64,000 nucleotides of DNA from Gammaproteobacteria bacterium (GCA_030066085.1 JASJCI010000032.1:1-64000); one strand, 5' to 3'. Positions 25,715 through 34,431 are shown, numbered from the stretch's first letter. The notes: generated from the sequence alone by a model not told the origin. Numbers and translations are program-made.

Positions 25715-26646
25715 TCAGTCAACAAGTGATACAGGACACCGCCTACGACATCATGGGGCGGGCCGCGATCGATATTCCGCCGGACTACCGCTCGGGCGTC
25801 GAATTCATGATCGAAAAGGAGGACGGCCTGTCGAAGTTCGTGCTGCAGACGATGATGGAAAACTGGGATGCCGCGACCGAGGATCGCCGGCCCATGTGCG
25901 CCGACTCGGGTCTGCCGCGTTATTACGTCAAGGTTGGTAACGAGGCGCAATACGAAGGCGGTCCGATCGGCATCGAGCACGCGCTGCGCGAAGCAACCGC
26001 GAGGGCCACGCACGACATTCCGCTCAGGCCGAACCGCGTGCACCCGCTGTGGCGTACCGATCACAACAATAACGTCGGCATCAACGCGCCCGAGATCGAC
26101 TGGAGCTTCGAGCCCGACGCCGACTGGATCGACATCACCACGGTGCACAAGGGCGGCCTGTTCGGCACCGACTACCGCATGCTGTTCCCGGGCGACGGCA
26201 TCGACGGCATCAAGCGCTTTTTCCTCGACACCCTGCTGTCCTACGGCAAGCGCGGACTCGCGTGCCAGCCGGCGATCGTCGGCATCGGCCTCGGTGGCTC
26301 CAAGGATACGACCATGGTGCTCGGCAAGCAGGCGGCCTGCCTGCGCGTGGTCGGCGATCGTAATCCCGATCCGAAAATCTCCGAGCTCGAACTGGAGCTG
26401 AAGGAGCTCGGCAACAGCATCGGCATGGGCGCGATGGGCTTCAGTGGCAAGTCGATGGTCAGCGACTGTCACATCGAGGTCGGCTACACGCATACCGGCG
26501 GCATGCCGATGAGCGTGCACATGTTTTGCCTGTCGTCGCGGCGCGCGACCGCACGCCTGTTCGCCGACGGCAGGGTCGAGTACCGCACCGACCCGCAGTG
26601 GTTCACCCCCTACATGCGCCGGGAGACGACGTCATGGCAGAACTGA
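25711..26646 (+). CDS. Class I fumarase / tartrate dehydratase alpha subunit
   Basis: A 311-residue iron-sulfur hydro-lyase subunit. MCADSGLPRYYVKVG corresponds to the first cluster cysteine block of two-subunit class I fumarases (C-x-D-T/S-G). ACQPAIVGIGLGGSKDTT and VHMFCLSSRRA supply the other two cysteines of the [4Fe-4S] cluster. Class I enzymes hydrate fumarate, and some act on mesaconate or tartrate. The middle (residues 100-150, WRTDHNNNVGINAPEIDW) differs from textbook fumarases. ATGA overlap with the flavoprotein stop makes it part of the same operon. Confidence 0.85.
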   Translation: MISQQVIQDTAYDIMGRAAIDIPPDYRSGVEFMIEKEDGLSKFVLQTMMENWDAATEDRRPMCADSGLPRYYVKVGNEAQYEGGPIGIEHALREATARATHDIPLRPNRVHPLWRTDHNNNVGINAPEIDWSFEPDADWIDITTVHKGGLFGTDYRMLFPGDGIDGIKRFFLDTLLSYGKRGLACQPAIVGIGLGGSKDTTMVLGKQAACLRVVGDRNPDPKISELELELKELGNSIGMGAMGFSGKSMVSDCHIEVGYTHTGGMPMSVHMFCLSSRRATARLFADGRVEYRTDPQWFTPYMRRETTSWQN

Positions 26647-27314
26647 GCGAAGGGCAAAAGGTCGTGCGCCTGCAGGTGCCGGTATCGCACGACGATATCA
26701 AGGATCTCGAAATCGGCACCGTGGTGTACCTCGATGGCGTGATCTACACCGGTCGCGAGGGCGTGTACAAGCGCGTGATCGAGGACGGTCACGAGATTCC
26801 GCTCGATCTGCCGGCGGTCAGCAACGCCAACTTTCACTGTTCGCCAGCGGCCGCGATCGAACCCGACGGCAGTTACAACGTCGGCGGCGTCACCGCCACC
26901 GCGAGTTTCCGTTTCGCCAAGTGGATGCAGCGCTGGTTCGAGCTTTCCGGCGCGAAGATCATCATTGGCAAGGGTGGCATGTCGAGTTCGGATTACCGCG
27001 AGCTGTTCGTGCCGGCGGGTGCGATTTATCTCACCACGGTCGGTTACGGTACGGGCGCGCTGCTGGGGCGCGGCATCAGGAAGGTACGCCAGGTCGAGTG
27101 GTTCGAAGAGCTCGGCAACGCGCAGGCGATGTGGGTGTTCGAGGTCGAGAACTTCGGCCCGTTTATCGTCGACAGCGATCTCGATGGCAACAGCCTGTTC
27201 GAGCAGCAGGCGGAGCAAGTGAACAAAAACATCGAGTCGCTTTACCAAGGCCTGAAAAAGCCGGCGCTGTCGCGCTACGGCGAAACCGACGATCGCAACG
27301 ACGAGTTGATCTAG
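26634..27314 (+). CDS. Class I fumarase / tartrate dehydratase beta subunit
   Basis: A 226-residue partner of the preceding subunit, matching the FumA C-terminal/TtdB swivelling domain. It has YLDGVIYTGREGVYKR (typical TGRDxAH-like block), GKGGMSS, TTVGYGTGALLG and a conserved WVFEVENFGPFIVDSD close. ATG at 26634 lies inside the end of the alpha gene (13-base overlap), and AUG context rather than a separate promoter implies coupling. With the alpha subunit it should hydrate the product of the upstream dicarboxylate oxidoreductase, or feed it fumarate. Confidence 0.87.
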   Translation: MAELSEGQKVVRLQVPVSHDDIKDLEIGTVVYLDGVIYTGREGVYKRVIEDGHEIPLDLPAVSNANFHCSPAAAIEPDGSYNVGGVTATASFRFAKWMQRWFELSGAKIIIGKGGMSSSDYRELFVPAGAIYLTTVGYGTGALLGRGIRKVRQVEWFEELGNAQAMWVFEVENFGPFIVDSDLDGNSLFEQQAEQVNKNIESLYQGLKKPALSRYGETDDRNDELI

Positions 27315-27360
27315 CTCACCGATCTCACTAGCTATTTGCCAAAATCTCTGTAGTAAATGT

Positions 27361-27482
27361 CATACCGCGGCTTGACCGCGGTATCCAGATGTTAAGCACG
27401 TAGACTGGACCCCGCGGTCAAGCCGCGGGGTGACAGAATATCTTGTTGTAGTGGCCGGGCCCCCGCTTTCGCGGGGGTGACG
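27361..27482. repeat. Bipartite palindromic repeat plus extra hairpin
   Basis: Three hairpins: ATACCGCGG-CTTGA-CCGCGGTAT (27362-27384), CCCCGCGG-TCAAG-CCGCGGGG (27410-27430) and CCCCCGC-TTTC-GCGGGGG (27460-27477). The first two face each other, with CAT... outside left and GTGACA outside right, forming one inverted element. It also follows the fumarase operon, where the hairpins could end transcription. Confidence 0.75.
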
Positions 27483-27510
27483 GTGTGTATCGGGGCGACG
27501 AGTAGGGGGA

Positions 27511-27774
27511 TCAGCCCCGGCCGCGGAACAGCGCGCTCATGCGGTGTTGCGGCAGGTCGTTACGCGCCGCCTCGGCCAGCGCCTGCTCGCGGCTCAGGCC
27601 GATGTCCTTCAGCTGGGCGTCGTTCATTTCCAGCAGCTGGCGACGCTCGGCGCGAATCGCCGCTTTAATCTGCAGATTTTTCACCCAGTCGAGGAACAGG
27701 TCGCGCGCGGTCTCGAGGATGCCGGCGGTTTCGGTTTGCATGCTCCGGGAGCATTTTTCGGTGTAAGCAGTCAT
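27511..27774 (-). CDS. DUF1127 (YjiS-like) small protein
   Basis: An 87-residue protein with the DUF1127 domain at residues about 40-75: RAERRQLLEMNDAQLKDIGLSREQALAEA. In other bacteria, short Arg-rich DUF1127 proteins act in RNA turnover or in phosphate and carbon metabolism; this one has a longer N-terminus with a hydrophobic helix (ILETARDLFLDWVKNL). Divergent from the LysR gene at 27895, sharing a 120-base spacer, so it may be regulated by that protein. Confidence 0.85.
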   Translation of the reverse strand: MTAYTEKCSRSMQTETAGILETARDLFLDWVKNLQIKAAIRAERRQLLEMNDAQLKDIGLSREQALAEAARNDLPQHRMSALFRGRG

Positions 27775-27861
27775 GTTACGCTCCTATCAAAAAATGTGAA
27801 AAATCGAAGCCTGGGCTTCACGGATGTTGACTATAGGTGAGGGTAGAGGTATAAGTAAAAC

Positions 27862-27884
27862 GAATAAAATTGATCTTTTAATTC
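27862..27884 (+). promoter_or_regulatory. A/T-rich inverted repeat between DUF1127 and LysR
   Basis: GAATAAAA and TTTTAATTC form an imperfect dyad (one-base slip) around TTGATC, ending ten bases before the LysR start. It is a plausible operator for the divergent pair; no promoter elements could be fixed with certainty. Confidence 0.35.
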
Positions 27885-27894
27885 ACAAATAGTT

Positions 27895-28773
27895 ATGGCT
27901 TCAAATCCCATCCGCAATCTCGATCTCGGTACCCTGCGCAGTTTCGTCACCATCACCGATGCCGGCAGCATGACGCGTGCGGCGGGGCGCCTGTTCATGA
28001 CCCAGTCCGCGATCAGCATGCAGATCAAGCGCCTCGAGGAAGCGCTTGGTTTCAGCGTGTTCGAACGTTCCTCGCAGGGTATGAAAACCACCAGCGAGGG
28101 TGACCAGCTCTATCATTACGCCAGCCAGATGCTGTCGCTCAACGACGAAATCATGGGTCGCCTGACGTCACCGGATTACGAGGGCGAAGTCCGCATCGGC
28201 GTGCCCGGCGATATCGTTTACCCGCATATTCCGAACGTATTGAAAGCCTTCAGCCGCGATTTTCCGCGCGTGCAGATCCGGCTCTCCACCGCGTCGACCT
28301 TTCGCCTGCTGCAGTCCTACGACAAGGGCCGCCATGACATCGTGCTGACCACCGAGCAGTCGCCGCGAAAGGACAGCAACATATTGTTGACCGAGCCGCT
28401 GATCTGGACCGGGGCGATGGATGGCCACGCGTTTCGCAAGCGGCCGCTGCCGCTCGGTTTCGCGCGCCACTGCGCGTTTCGCGCCGGCGTCACGCGGGCG
28501 CTCGATCGGGCCGGCATTCCGTGGGTCGACCTGGTCGTGTCCGACGACGAAGCCGCGATCGAAGCGATGGTGACCGCCGATCTGTGCGTGCATGCCGAAC
28601 TCGAAAGCGCGAGCCGCACCACGCGGGTCGCGATCGATCACGCCGGGCAGCTGCCCGAGCTGCCGCAGCACTCGGTAGCGCTCTACAGCGACGAAAACAC
28701 GCCGAGTCCGATCGTGCGTACGCTGTCGACTTACCTGCAGCGCGCTTTTTTGTGGCAGCCGGTCGCGGCCTGA
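27895..28773 (+). CDS. LysR-family regulator next to taurine-like ABC operon
   Basis: A 292-residue LTTR. HTH residues about 10-70: LRSFVTITDAGSMTRAAGRLFMTQSAISMQIKRLEEALG. The effector domain (from about 95) begins GEVRIGVPGDIVYPHIP, resembling regulators of the DsdC/NhaR-like or sulfonate type, but this is not specific. It precedes an ABC transporter operon on the same strand with 250 bases between, and likely regulates it or the divergent DUF1127 gene. Confidence 0.88.
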   Translation: MASNPIRNLDLGTLRSFVTITDAGSMTRAAGRLFMTQSAISMQIKRLEEALGFSVFERSSQGMKTTSEGDQLYHYASQMLSLNDEIMGRLTSPDYEGEVRIGVPGDIVYPHIPNVLKAFSRDFPRVQIRLSTASTFRLLQSYDKGRHDIVLTTEQSPRKDSNILLTEPLIWTGAMDGHAFRKRPLPLGFARHCAFRAGVTRALDRAGIPWVDLVVSDDEAAIEAMVTADLCVHAELESASRTTRVAIDHAGQLPELPQHSVALYSDENTPSPIVRTLSTYLQRAFLWQPVAA

Positions 28774-28791
28774 CGCCCCGCGAGGGTGCAT

Positions 28792-28810
28792 CCGGCGTTT
28801 TAATCGCCGG
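28792..28810 (+). terminator. Possible terminator after LysR
   Basis: CCGGCG, loop TTTTAAT, CGCCGG, 18 bases after the LysR stop. A 6-bp stem without a following T tract, so weak. Confidence 0.3.
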
Positions 28811-28874
28811 GGAATTCCAGTAACATCGCCGTTCTTGGTACTATCCGTCTCGTTTTGTGACTCTGCGGGCATGC

Positions 28875-28886
28875 GGGTCACGACCC
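28875..28886 (+). promoter_or_regulatory. Palindrome GGGTC-AC-GACCC upstream of ABC operon
   Basis: A perfect short dyad about 140 bases before the binding-protein start, within the LysR-ABC spacer. It could be an operator. It is not related to the TTAAG boxes of the other LysR. Confidence 0.3.
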
Positions 28887-28968
28887 GGGTCATCGGGCGA
28901 GAATACCGGTGTGCCAGGATGGTGCGGTTGCCCTCAACGCCAGGCGAAGTCCGGAATAGACGGACCGC

Positions 28969-28983
28969 CCCCGGTAACCGGGG
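28969..28983 (+). promoter_or_regulatory. Dyad CCCCGGT-A-ACCGGGG in leader of ABC operon
   Basis: A 15-bp odd palindrome about 40 bases before the ATG of the binding protein and just ahead of its A/T-rich leader and CGAGGAG site. It may be a regulator site or a leader hairpin. Confidence 0.35.
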
Positions 28984-29023
28984 AAACCGACAAAACGATA
29001 AATATTACTCCGAGGAGTCGTTG

Positions 29024-30049
29024 ATGAAATCCAAACTCAAGTCTTTCCGCCTTGCCACGGTGACCGCAATGCTGGTCGCGGTGACGGCGGTTTCTTCCCT
29101 GCCACAGCGCGCGGCCGCCGACGGCCACGGCATTACCGTGGCTTACTTCCTGGAGTGGCCGATGCCGTTCCAGTACGCCAAGGTCGAGGGCATGTACGAA
29201 AAAGCCCTGGGTATGCCGATCAAGTGGGTTGCTTTCGATACCGGAACCGCGATGTCCGCGGCGATGGCGTCAGGTGACGTGCAGATCTCGGTCAGCCAGG
29301 GTGTACCGCCGTTCGTGGTTGCCGCGTCTGCCGGCCAGGACCTGCAAATCGTCGACGTCGCGGTCAGCTACGCCGACAACGATAACTGCGTGGTTGCCGA
29401 GGCGCTCGAAATCGACAAGACCAATGCCAAGGAACTCGAAGGCAAGAAAGTCGGTGTGCCGAAGGGTACCGCCGCGCACTATGGCTTCCTCAAGCAGATG
29501 GATCACTTCGGCGTCAACATCAACACGATGGAAATCGTCGACATGGCTCCGCCGGACGGTGCCGCCGCGTTTGCCCAGGGCAACCTCGACATGGTCTGCG
29601 GCTGGGGTGGTGCACTGCGTCGCATGGTCGAGCACGGTAACGTGCTGCTGACCGGCGCCGAGAAAACCGAGCTGGGTATCCTGGTATTCGACGTCACCTC
29701 GGTTCCGGCCAGCTTTGCCGCCGAGGAAGCCGAAGTGCTGTCCAAGTTCCTCAAGGTCACCGCCGATGCCAACGAGATGTGGAACTCCGGCAAGCACCGC
29801 GACAAGATGCTGCCGGTGATTGCGAAGGATTCCGGTATGGACGTGGATGCCACCGCGGCCACGATCGACACCTTCGTGTTCCCGTCGGTCGACGACCAGC
29901 TGAGCAAGGCCTGGCTGGGCGGCAACGCACAGGAGTTCATGCTCGGTGTCGCCAACGTCTTCCTCGAAGCGGGCAGCATCGATGCCGCGCGCGAAACCTA
30001 CGAAGACGCGGTGAACCCGATTCCGCTGAACGATGCCGCGGGCATGTAA
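29024..30049 (+). CDS. TauA-like periplasmic substrate-binding protein
   Basis: A 341-residue exported solute-binding protein. Signal peptide through about residue 33 (AAADG), then ITVAYFLEWPMPFQYAKVEG, typical of the TauA/SsuA-NMT1 family, which binds taurine, alkylsulfonates, nitrate or pyrimidine precursors. The ligand cannot be fixed; the Trp/Tyr-rich start and GDVQISVSQGVPP fit taurine-type pockets. The CGAGGAG at 29011-29017 decides the start. First gene of a binding protein-ATPase-permease operon. Confidence 0.85.
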   Translation: MKSKLKSFRLATVTAMLVAVTAVSSLPQRAAADGHGITVAYFLEWPMPFQYAKVEGMYEKALGMPIKWVAFDTGTAMSAAMASGDVQISVSQGVPPFVVAASAGQDLQIVDVAVSYADNDNCVVAEALEIDKTNAKELEGKKVGVPKGTAAHYGFLKQMDHFGVNINTMEIVDMAPPDGAAAFAQGNLDMVCGWGGALRRMVEHGNVLLTGAEKTELGILVFDVTSVPASFAAEEAEVLSKFLKVTADANEMWNSGKHRDKMLPVIAKDSGMDVDATAATIDTFVFPSVDDQLSKAWLGGNAQEFMLGVANVFLEAGSIDAARETYEDAVNPIPLNDAAGM

Positions 30050-30141
30050 GCGGCGCGATTCACGTTAATCGCATGCGAAGCCGGGCGGCGTTCGACGAAT
30101 GCTGCCCGGCTCTCGCCAATAATAATCAGGGGGGATAACCG

Positions 30142-30948
30142 ATGTCGGATCTGAACATCGACGAGCTGTCCATGCGCTTCGATCTGCCGAACGGCACGCA
30201 CGTGCAGGCGCTGCTGGACGTCAATCTCGAGTTAAAAACCGGTGAACTGATGTCGGTGCTGGGTCCTTCGGGCTGCGGCAAGACGACGCTGTTGAACATC
30301 GTGGCCGGTTTTCTCGCACCGACCAAGGGCCAGGTTCGACTGAACGACGAGGTTGTCACCGGCCCGGGCCGTGATCGCGGCATGGTGTTTCAGCAGGGTG
30401 CACTGTTCGAATGGATGAGCGTACGCGAAAACATCGCCTTCGGGCCAAAGATGAAGAAAACGCCCGCGGCGCGTACGCGGGAAATTGTCGATCACCTGCT
30501 CGAGACGGTCGGCCTGCAGGACTTCGGTGAAAAGGCGGTTTACGAGCTGTCGGGCGGCATGCAGCAGCGGGTGGCGCTGGCGCGCTGTCTCGCCAATGAA
30601 CCCGAGGTCATCCTGATGGATGAACCGCTCGGCGCGCTCGATGCGCTCACGCGCGAAAAAATGCAGGGTCTCGTGCTCAAGCTGTGGAAAGAGACCGGCA
30701 AGACGATCATCCTGATCACGCACTCGGTGGAGGAAGCCCTGTTGCTGGGCGAACGCCTGCTGGTCATGGCGCCGCGACCGGGCCGCATTCACAAGGAATA
30801 CCGGTTGCCGTTCGCCGAGGCCGGCGTCAACCAGGATTTGCGTGAAGTCAAAAAGATCCCGGAATTCGGTGAACGCCGGGAAGAGATACTGTCCATGATC
30901 TGGGAAATGGAAGAAGAGATCATGGGCCGGGCGGAGGAAGGCGCATGA
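30142..30948 (+). CDS. TauB/SsuB-like ABC transporter ATPase
   Basis: A 268-residue ATPase. Walker A GPSGCGKTT (about residues 41-49), Q-loop FQQGALFEW, signature LSGGMQQR, Walker B VILMDEPLGALD and the H-loop ITHSVEEA are all present. The spacing and the MAPRPGRI segment are those of the nitrate/sulfonate/taurine subfamily. A C-terminal acidic helix (EMEEEIMGRAEEGA) extends beyond the domain. It ends in an ATGA overlap with the permease gene. Confidence 0.93.
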   Translation: MSDLNIDELSMRFDLPNGTHVQALLDVNLELKTGELMSVLGPSGCGKTTLLNIVAGFLAPTKGQVRLNDEVVTGPGRDRGMVFQQGALFEWMSVRENIAFGPKMKKTPAARTREIVDHLLETVGLQDFGEKAVYELSGGMQQRVALARCLANEPEVILMDEPLGALDALTREKMQGLVLKLWKETGKTIILITHSVEEALLLGERLLVMAPRPGRIHKEYRLPFAEAGVNQDLREVKKIPEFGERREEILSMIWEMEEEIMGRAEEGA

Positions 30949-32207
30949 TTATTCTATCCATGTACATCGCGATCTTCGTGGTCGCGTTCTTCGCCGTTTC
31001 GTTAATTACCCGCGGCCGCGAAGACAAGGGTTTCAACGCCCTCAAGACGGTGACCTTCGGCGACGAAAGTGCGGTCTCGCCCAACCGGGCAGCGGCGGTT
31101 ATCTCGGTGGCCACGATTTTCCTGATCTGGGGTGCGTTCACCGATTCCAAACTGGTGCCGTTCCATGTCTCCGGTCCGTTCATCGGCGAAACCTCGTTTA
31201 CCTATACCGCGACCAATGCGGCCGGCGACGAAGATGACGGCGAAGTCAGAATCGTGGTGCACAAGATCGGCGAAAAGCCCGATGCGCCGGAGGTCGAGGA
31301 CGGCGACGGCTTCGTGCGCAACGACAGCTCGCTGGTCGGCGCCTGGCGCTCCAAGCTGATCAACGCCAAGCGCAACGACGAAGGTTACAAGGAAGACGGC
31401 TATCGTATCATCGCGGTCGACGGGCAGCCGATCGCGCCGGGGCAGAGCGTGCAGGTTGCCGACGGCGAGGTCGCGCTGACCGACAAGCAGTCGTTCAACT
31501 TCACCCCGCTAAAAGGCCTGCAGCTGGAGCCGATCTGGATGCCGGCGCCCGAGGCCGTGGTGCAGCGCTTCATCGACATCGCGCAGAACGGCTACCAGAA
31601 CTTCGGCCTGTGGGAACACCTCGGCTGGTCGCTGATCCGGGTCGTGGTCGGTTTCCTGATCGGTGCGCTGGTCGGTATTCCGCTCGGTTACGCGATGGGT
31701 TTGTCCGGCTGGTTCCGCGGCTGGTTCGACCCGATCGTCGAGTTCATGCGCCCGGTGCCGCCGCTGGCGCTGATCCCGCTGGTCATCATCTGGTTCGGCA
31801 TCTGGGAAACCGGCAAGATCGTGCTGCTGTTCCTGGCGTCGTTGTGGATCATGACGATTGCCGCCCGCGCAGGCGTGTCCGGCATCAATATTTCGAAGGT
31901 GCACGCCGCCTATTCGCTGGGTGCATCGAAGACCCAGCTCATGTGGCACGTCATAGTGCCCAACTCGCTGCCGGAAATCTTCACCGGTGCGCGCGTTGCC
32001 ATGGGCGTCTGCTGGGGCACGGTGGTCGCGGCCGAACTGGTCGCGGCGCAAAAGGGCGCCGGCATGATGATCATCGCCGCGTCCAAGTTCCAGCTCACCG
32101 ATATCGTGTTGATGGGGATCATCATGATCGGCATCATCGGTTACGGCATCGATATCCTGATGCGCAAGACCGAGAAATGGCTGGTGCCCTGGAAGGGACG
32201 TCACTGA
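30945..32207 (+). CDS. TauC/SsuC-like ABC permease with an Ig-like periplasmic insertion
   Basis: A 420-residue permease, against about 250-290 for normal TauC/SsuC. Residues 1-21 form an extra transmembrane helix. Residues 48-66 are the canonical first helix. Residues about 71-195 are an inserted soluble region in the first periplasmic loop. The canonical loop (PIWMPAPEAVVQRFIDIA) and the remaining helices follow from about 197, with the EAA-type loop HAAYSLGASKTQLMWHVIVP. The insert starts with TSFTYTATNAAG...GEVRIVV, a pattern of bacterial Ig/cadherin-like domains, and ends in GYRIIAVDGQPI. It faces the side where the binding protein docks. Confidence 0.85.
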   Translation: MIILSMYIAIFVVAFFAVSLITRGREDKGFNALKTVTFGDESAVSPNRAAAVISVATIFLIWGAFTDSKLVPFHVSGPFIGETSFTYTATNAAGDEDDGEVRIVVHKIGEKPDAPEVEDGDGFVRNDSSLVGAWRSKLINAKRNDEGYKEDGYRIIAVDGQPIAPGQSVQVADGEVALTDKQSFNFTPLKGLQLEPIWMPAPEAVVQRFIDIAQNGYQNFGLWEHLGWSLIRVVVGFLIGALVGIPLGYAMGLSGWFRGWFDPIVEFMRPVPPLALIPLVIIWFGIWETGKIVLLFLASLWIMTIAARAGVSGINISKVHAAYSLGASKTQLMWHVIVPNSLPEIFTGARVAMGVCWGTVVAAELVAAQKGAGMMIIAASKFQLTDIVLMGIIMIGIIGYGIDILMRKTEKWLVPWKGRH

Positions 32208-32214
32208 TCGCTGC

Positions 32215-32239
32215 GGCGGGCCGCGTTGCGCGGCCCGCC
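32215..32239. terminator. Bidirectional terminator hairpin between permease and AraC genes
   Basis: GGCGGGCCGCG, loop TTG, CGCGGCCCGCC (11-bp perfect stem), eight bases after the permease stop and 12 before the end of the convergent AraC gene. T tracts are short in both directions. Confidence 0.6.
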
Positions 32240-32250
32240 CAACATTTGCT

Positions 32251-33057
32251 TCAGTCGTCAACTCCGCGCGACCGCCACGCGGTCGGCGTGGTGCCGAGGC
32301 AGCGGCGAAACATCGAGATGAACGCGCTGGTGTTGTCGTAACCGGTCTCGAGCGCGACCCGCGTCACCCGTTCTCCCTGGTTCAGTAACTCGACTGCGCG
32401 CAGCAGGCGGCACTGCTGGCGCCATTCGCGAAAGCTCATGCCCGTCTCGCGCGGAAACAGCCGCACCAGCGTGCGCTTGCTGGCGCCGACAGCCTCGGCC
32501 CAGGCATCGAGACCGCGCGCGTCGGCGGGGTCGTCCAGCAATGCCCCGGTAATTCGCCGCAGGCGTGCATCGCGCGGCAGCGGTAACGCCAGCGATGTGA
32601 CCGGTTGGGCGCGAATCTGGTCGGCAATGACCGGCATCAGCCGCGCCGCCGGGCTGTCGGGCGCATATTCGGGCCCACTCCGGACCGCCTCGACGATCAG
32701 TTCCCGCAGCAACGGCGTTACCTGCATCACGCAGACGTCGGCCGGCATACCGACGGCCGCCTCGGGCTGCAGGTACAGCGTGCGCATGCGAAGCGCGTCG
32801 CGCGCATCGATTCGATGTTCGATATCGGCCGGCATCCACACCGCACGCTGTGGCGGAACCACGTAGGCGGCCGAGCGCGTGGTCACGGTCATTACGCCGC
32901 GACTGGCGTAAACCAGTTGCGCGCGCCGGTGCCGATGAAACGCGATCTGTTCACCGCGGGCGAGATCGCGGCCGTGCGCGACTATGGCCTGCGGCAAGGA
33001 TTCGAGTGGCTGAATCGACGCGCTGATCGGCGCGCGAATTTGGCGTGTTTGCGGCAT
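32251..33057 (-). CDS. AraC-family regulator with N-terminal cupin
   Basis: A 268-residue regulator: cupin-like sensor at residues about 30-110 (FHRHRRAQLVYASRGVMTV; VPPQRAVWMPADIEHRI), and a C-terminal double HTH (LDAWAEAVGASKRTLVRLFPRETGMSFREWRQQCRL; ETGYDNTSAFISMFRRCLGTTP). This arrangement resembles NimR-type AraC proteins that control adjacent MFS exporters. It is divergent from the MFS gene at 33133 with 75 bases between, and probably regulates it. Confidence 0.9.
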   Translation of the reverse strand: MPQTRQIRAPISASIQPLESLPQAIVAHGRDLARGEQIAFHRHRRAQLVYASRGVMTVTTRSAAYVVPPQRAVWMPADIEHRIDARDALRMRTLYLQPEAAVGMPADVCVMQVTPLLRELIVEAVRSGPEYAPDSPAARLMPVIADQIRAQPVTSLALPLPRDARLRRITGALLDDPADARGLDAWAEAVGASKRTLVRLFPRETGMSFREWRQQCRLLRAVELLNQGERVTRVALETGYDNTSAFISMFRRCLGTTPTAWRSRGVDD

Positions 33058-33132
33058 TAAGTGGCTTTATTTGCTGAGTGCGCCGAATCATTGTTGCGCA
33101 CAATCATCAGCGGGTCAAACGGGAAGCGAGTC

Positions 33133-34335
33133 ATGTCGCGCGCGAAAATCGATTTTCTCTATCTCAATATCGGTCATTTTCTCGATCACCTCGTGATGCT
33201 GATCTTCGCCACGGTCGCGGCACTGAAACTCAGCGATGAGTGGGGCTTGAGTTATGCCGAGCTGGTGCCATACGCGATGCCCGGGTTCGTCGCGTTCGGC
33301 GCCGGTGCGATCGTCGCCGGCTGGATTGCCGACAAGTGGAGTCGCGAAGGCATGATCGCGGTGTTTTTTTTCGGTATCGGGAGCAGCACGATCCTGGCGG
33401 GTTTCGTCAATGGGCCGCTGTCGATGGCGATCTGTCTCACCCTGATCGGTGCCTTCGCCGCTATCTACCACCCGGTCGGACTGGCGCTGGTGGTGCAGGG
33501 GCGCGCCCGCACCGGCATCCCGCTCGCGATCAACGGTATCTACGGCAACATGGGCGTGGCCTGTGCCGCGCTGTTCACCGGCTTTCTGATCGATACCGCC
33601 GGCTGGCGCGCCGCGTTCTTCGTGCCCGGTACCCTGAGCCTGCTGATTGGTATCGGTTACCTCGGGCATTTGCGCGGCAGGGCGCGGGAAACCGATGACG
33701 CGACAGTCGCGGCGGCGAAAAAGTCCGCGCCCGCGGCGGAGATATCGCGCGCGACGCTGCTGCGCGTATTCGCGATCATCTTTTTTACCACCGCGATGGG
33801 CGGGCTGATCTTCCAGAGCACCACCTTTGCGCTGCCAAAGATCCTCGACGAACGCCTGACCGGGATTGCCGGCAGCGCGAGCGAGGTCGGCTGGTACGCA
33901 TTCCTCGTGTTCTCGCTCGCCGCGCTGGCGCAACTGCTGGTCGGTTACCTGGTCGATCGTCACTCGGTGCGCCTTGTGTTCGCGGTGGTGGGCCTGACCC
34001 AGGCACTGTTCTTTTTTGCGATGATCCACCTCGACGGCTGGCTCGCGCTGCTGGTCGCGTTCGGCTTCATGTTCGTCGTGTTCGGCCAGATCCCGATCAA
34101 CGACGTGCTGGTCGGGCGCATGGCGCGCAGCCAGTGGCGCAGCCGCGCGTATGCAATCCGTTACGTCGTCACTTTTTCGGTGATGGCCTCGGCGGTGCCG
34201 CTGATCGGCTGGATCCACGGGCGCTGGGGTTTCACCCTGTTGTTCGAGGTGCTCGCCGTGGCAGCCACGGCCATTTTCCTGGCGACACTGCTATTGCCGG
34301 GCCGCAGGGTGACCGAACCGGCTGTCGTCCACTGA
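33133..34335 (+). CDS. MFS transporter (Fsr-like)
   Basis: A 400-residue carrier with about 12 hydrophobic segments. The N-terminal NIGHFLDHLVMLIFATVAAL and the conserved AGWIADKWSR loop between helices 2 and 3 are MFS features; the family resembles fosmidomycin-resistance (Fsr)-type exporters. Start at ATG 33133 with GGGAAG before it. Divergent from, and probably regulated by, the AraC protein. Substrate unknown. Confidence 0.85.
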   Translation: MSRAKIDFLYLNIGHFLDHLVMLIFATVAALKLSDEWGLSYAELVPYAMPGFVAFGAGAIVAGWIADKWSREGMIAVFFFGIGSSTILAGFVNGPLSMAICLTLIGAFAAIYHPVGLALVVQGRARTGIPLAINGIYGNMGVACAALFTGFLIDTAGWRAAFFVPGTLSLLIGIGYLGHLRGRARETDDATVAAAKKSAPAAEISRATLLRVFAIIFFTTAMGGLIFQSTTFALPKILDERLTGIAGSASEVGWYAFLVFSLAALAQLLVGYLVDRHSVRLVFAVVGLTQALFFFAMIHLDGWLALLVAFGFMFVVFGQIPINDVLVGRMARSQWRSRAYAIRYVVTFSVMASAVPLIGWIHGRWGFTLLFEVLAVAATAIFLATLLLPGRRVTEPAVVH

Positions 34336-34431
34336 CCACGATGATCCGCGTCGCGGGCTTGACCTGAGTCAGTCTCCCCATCGAGCCACGGGTGTAAGCT
34401 CGCAGGCAGAATTTCGACGGAGGATAACTTG

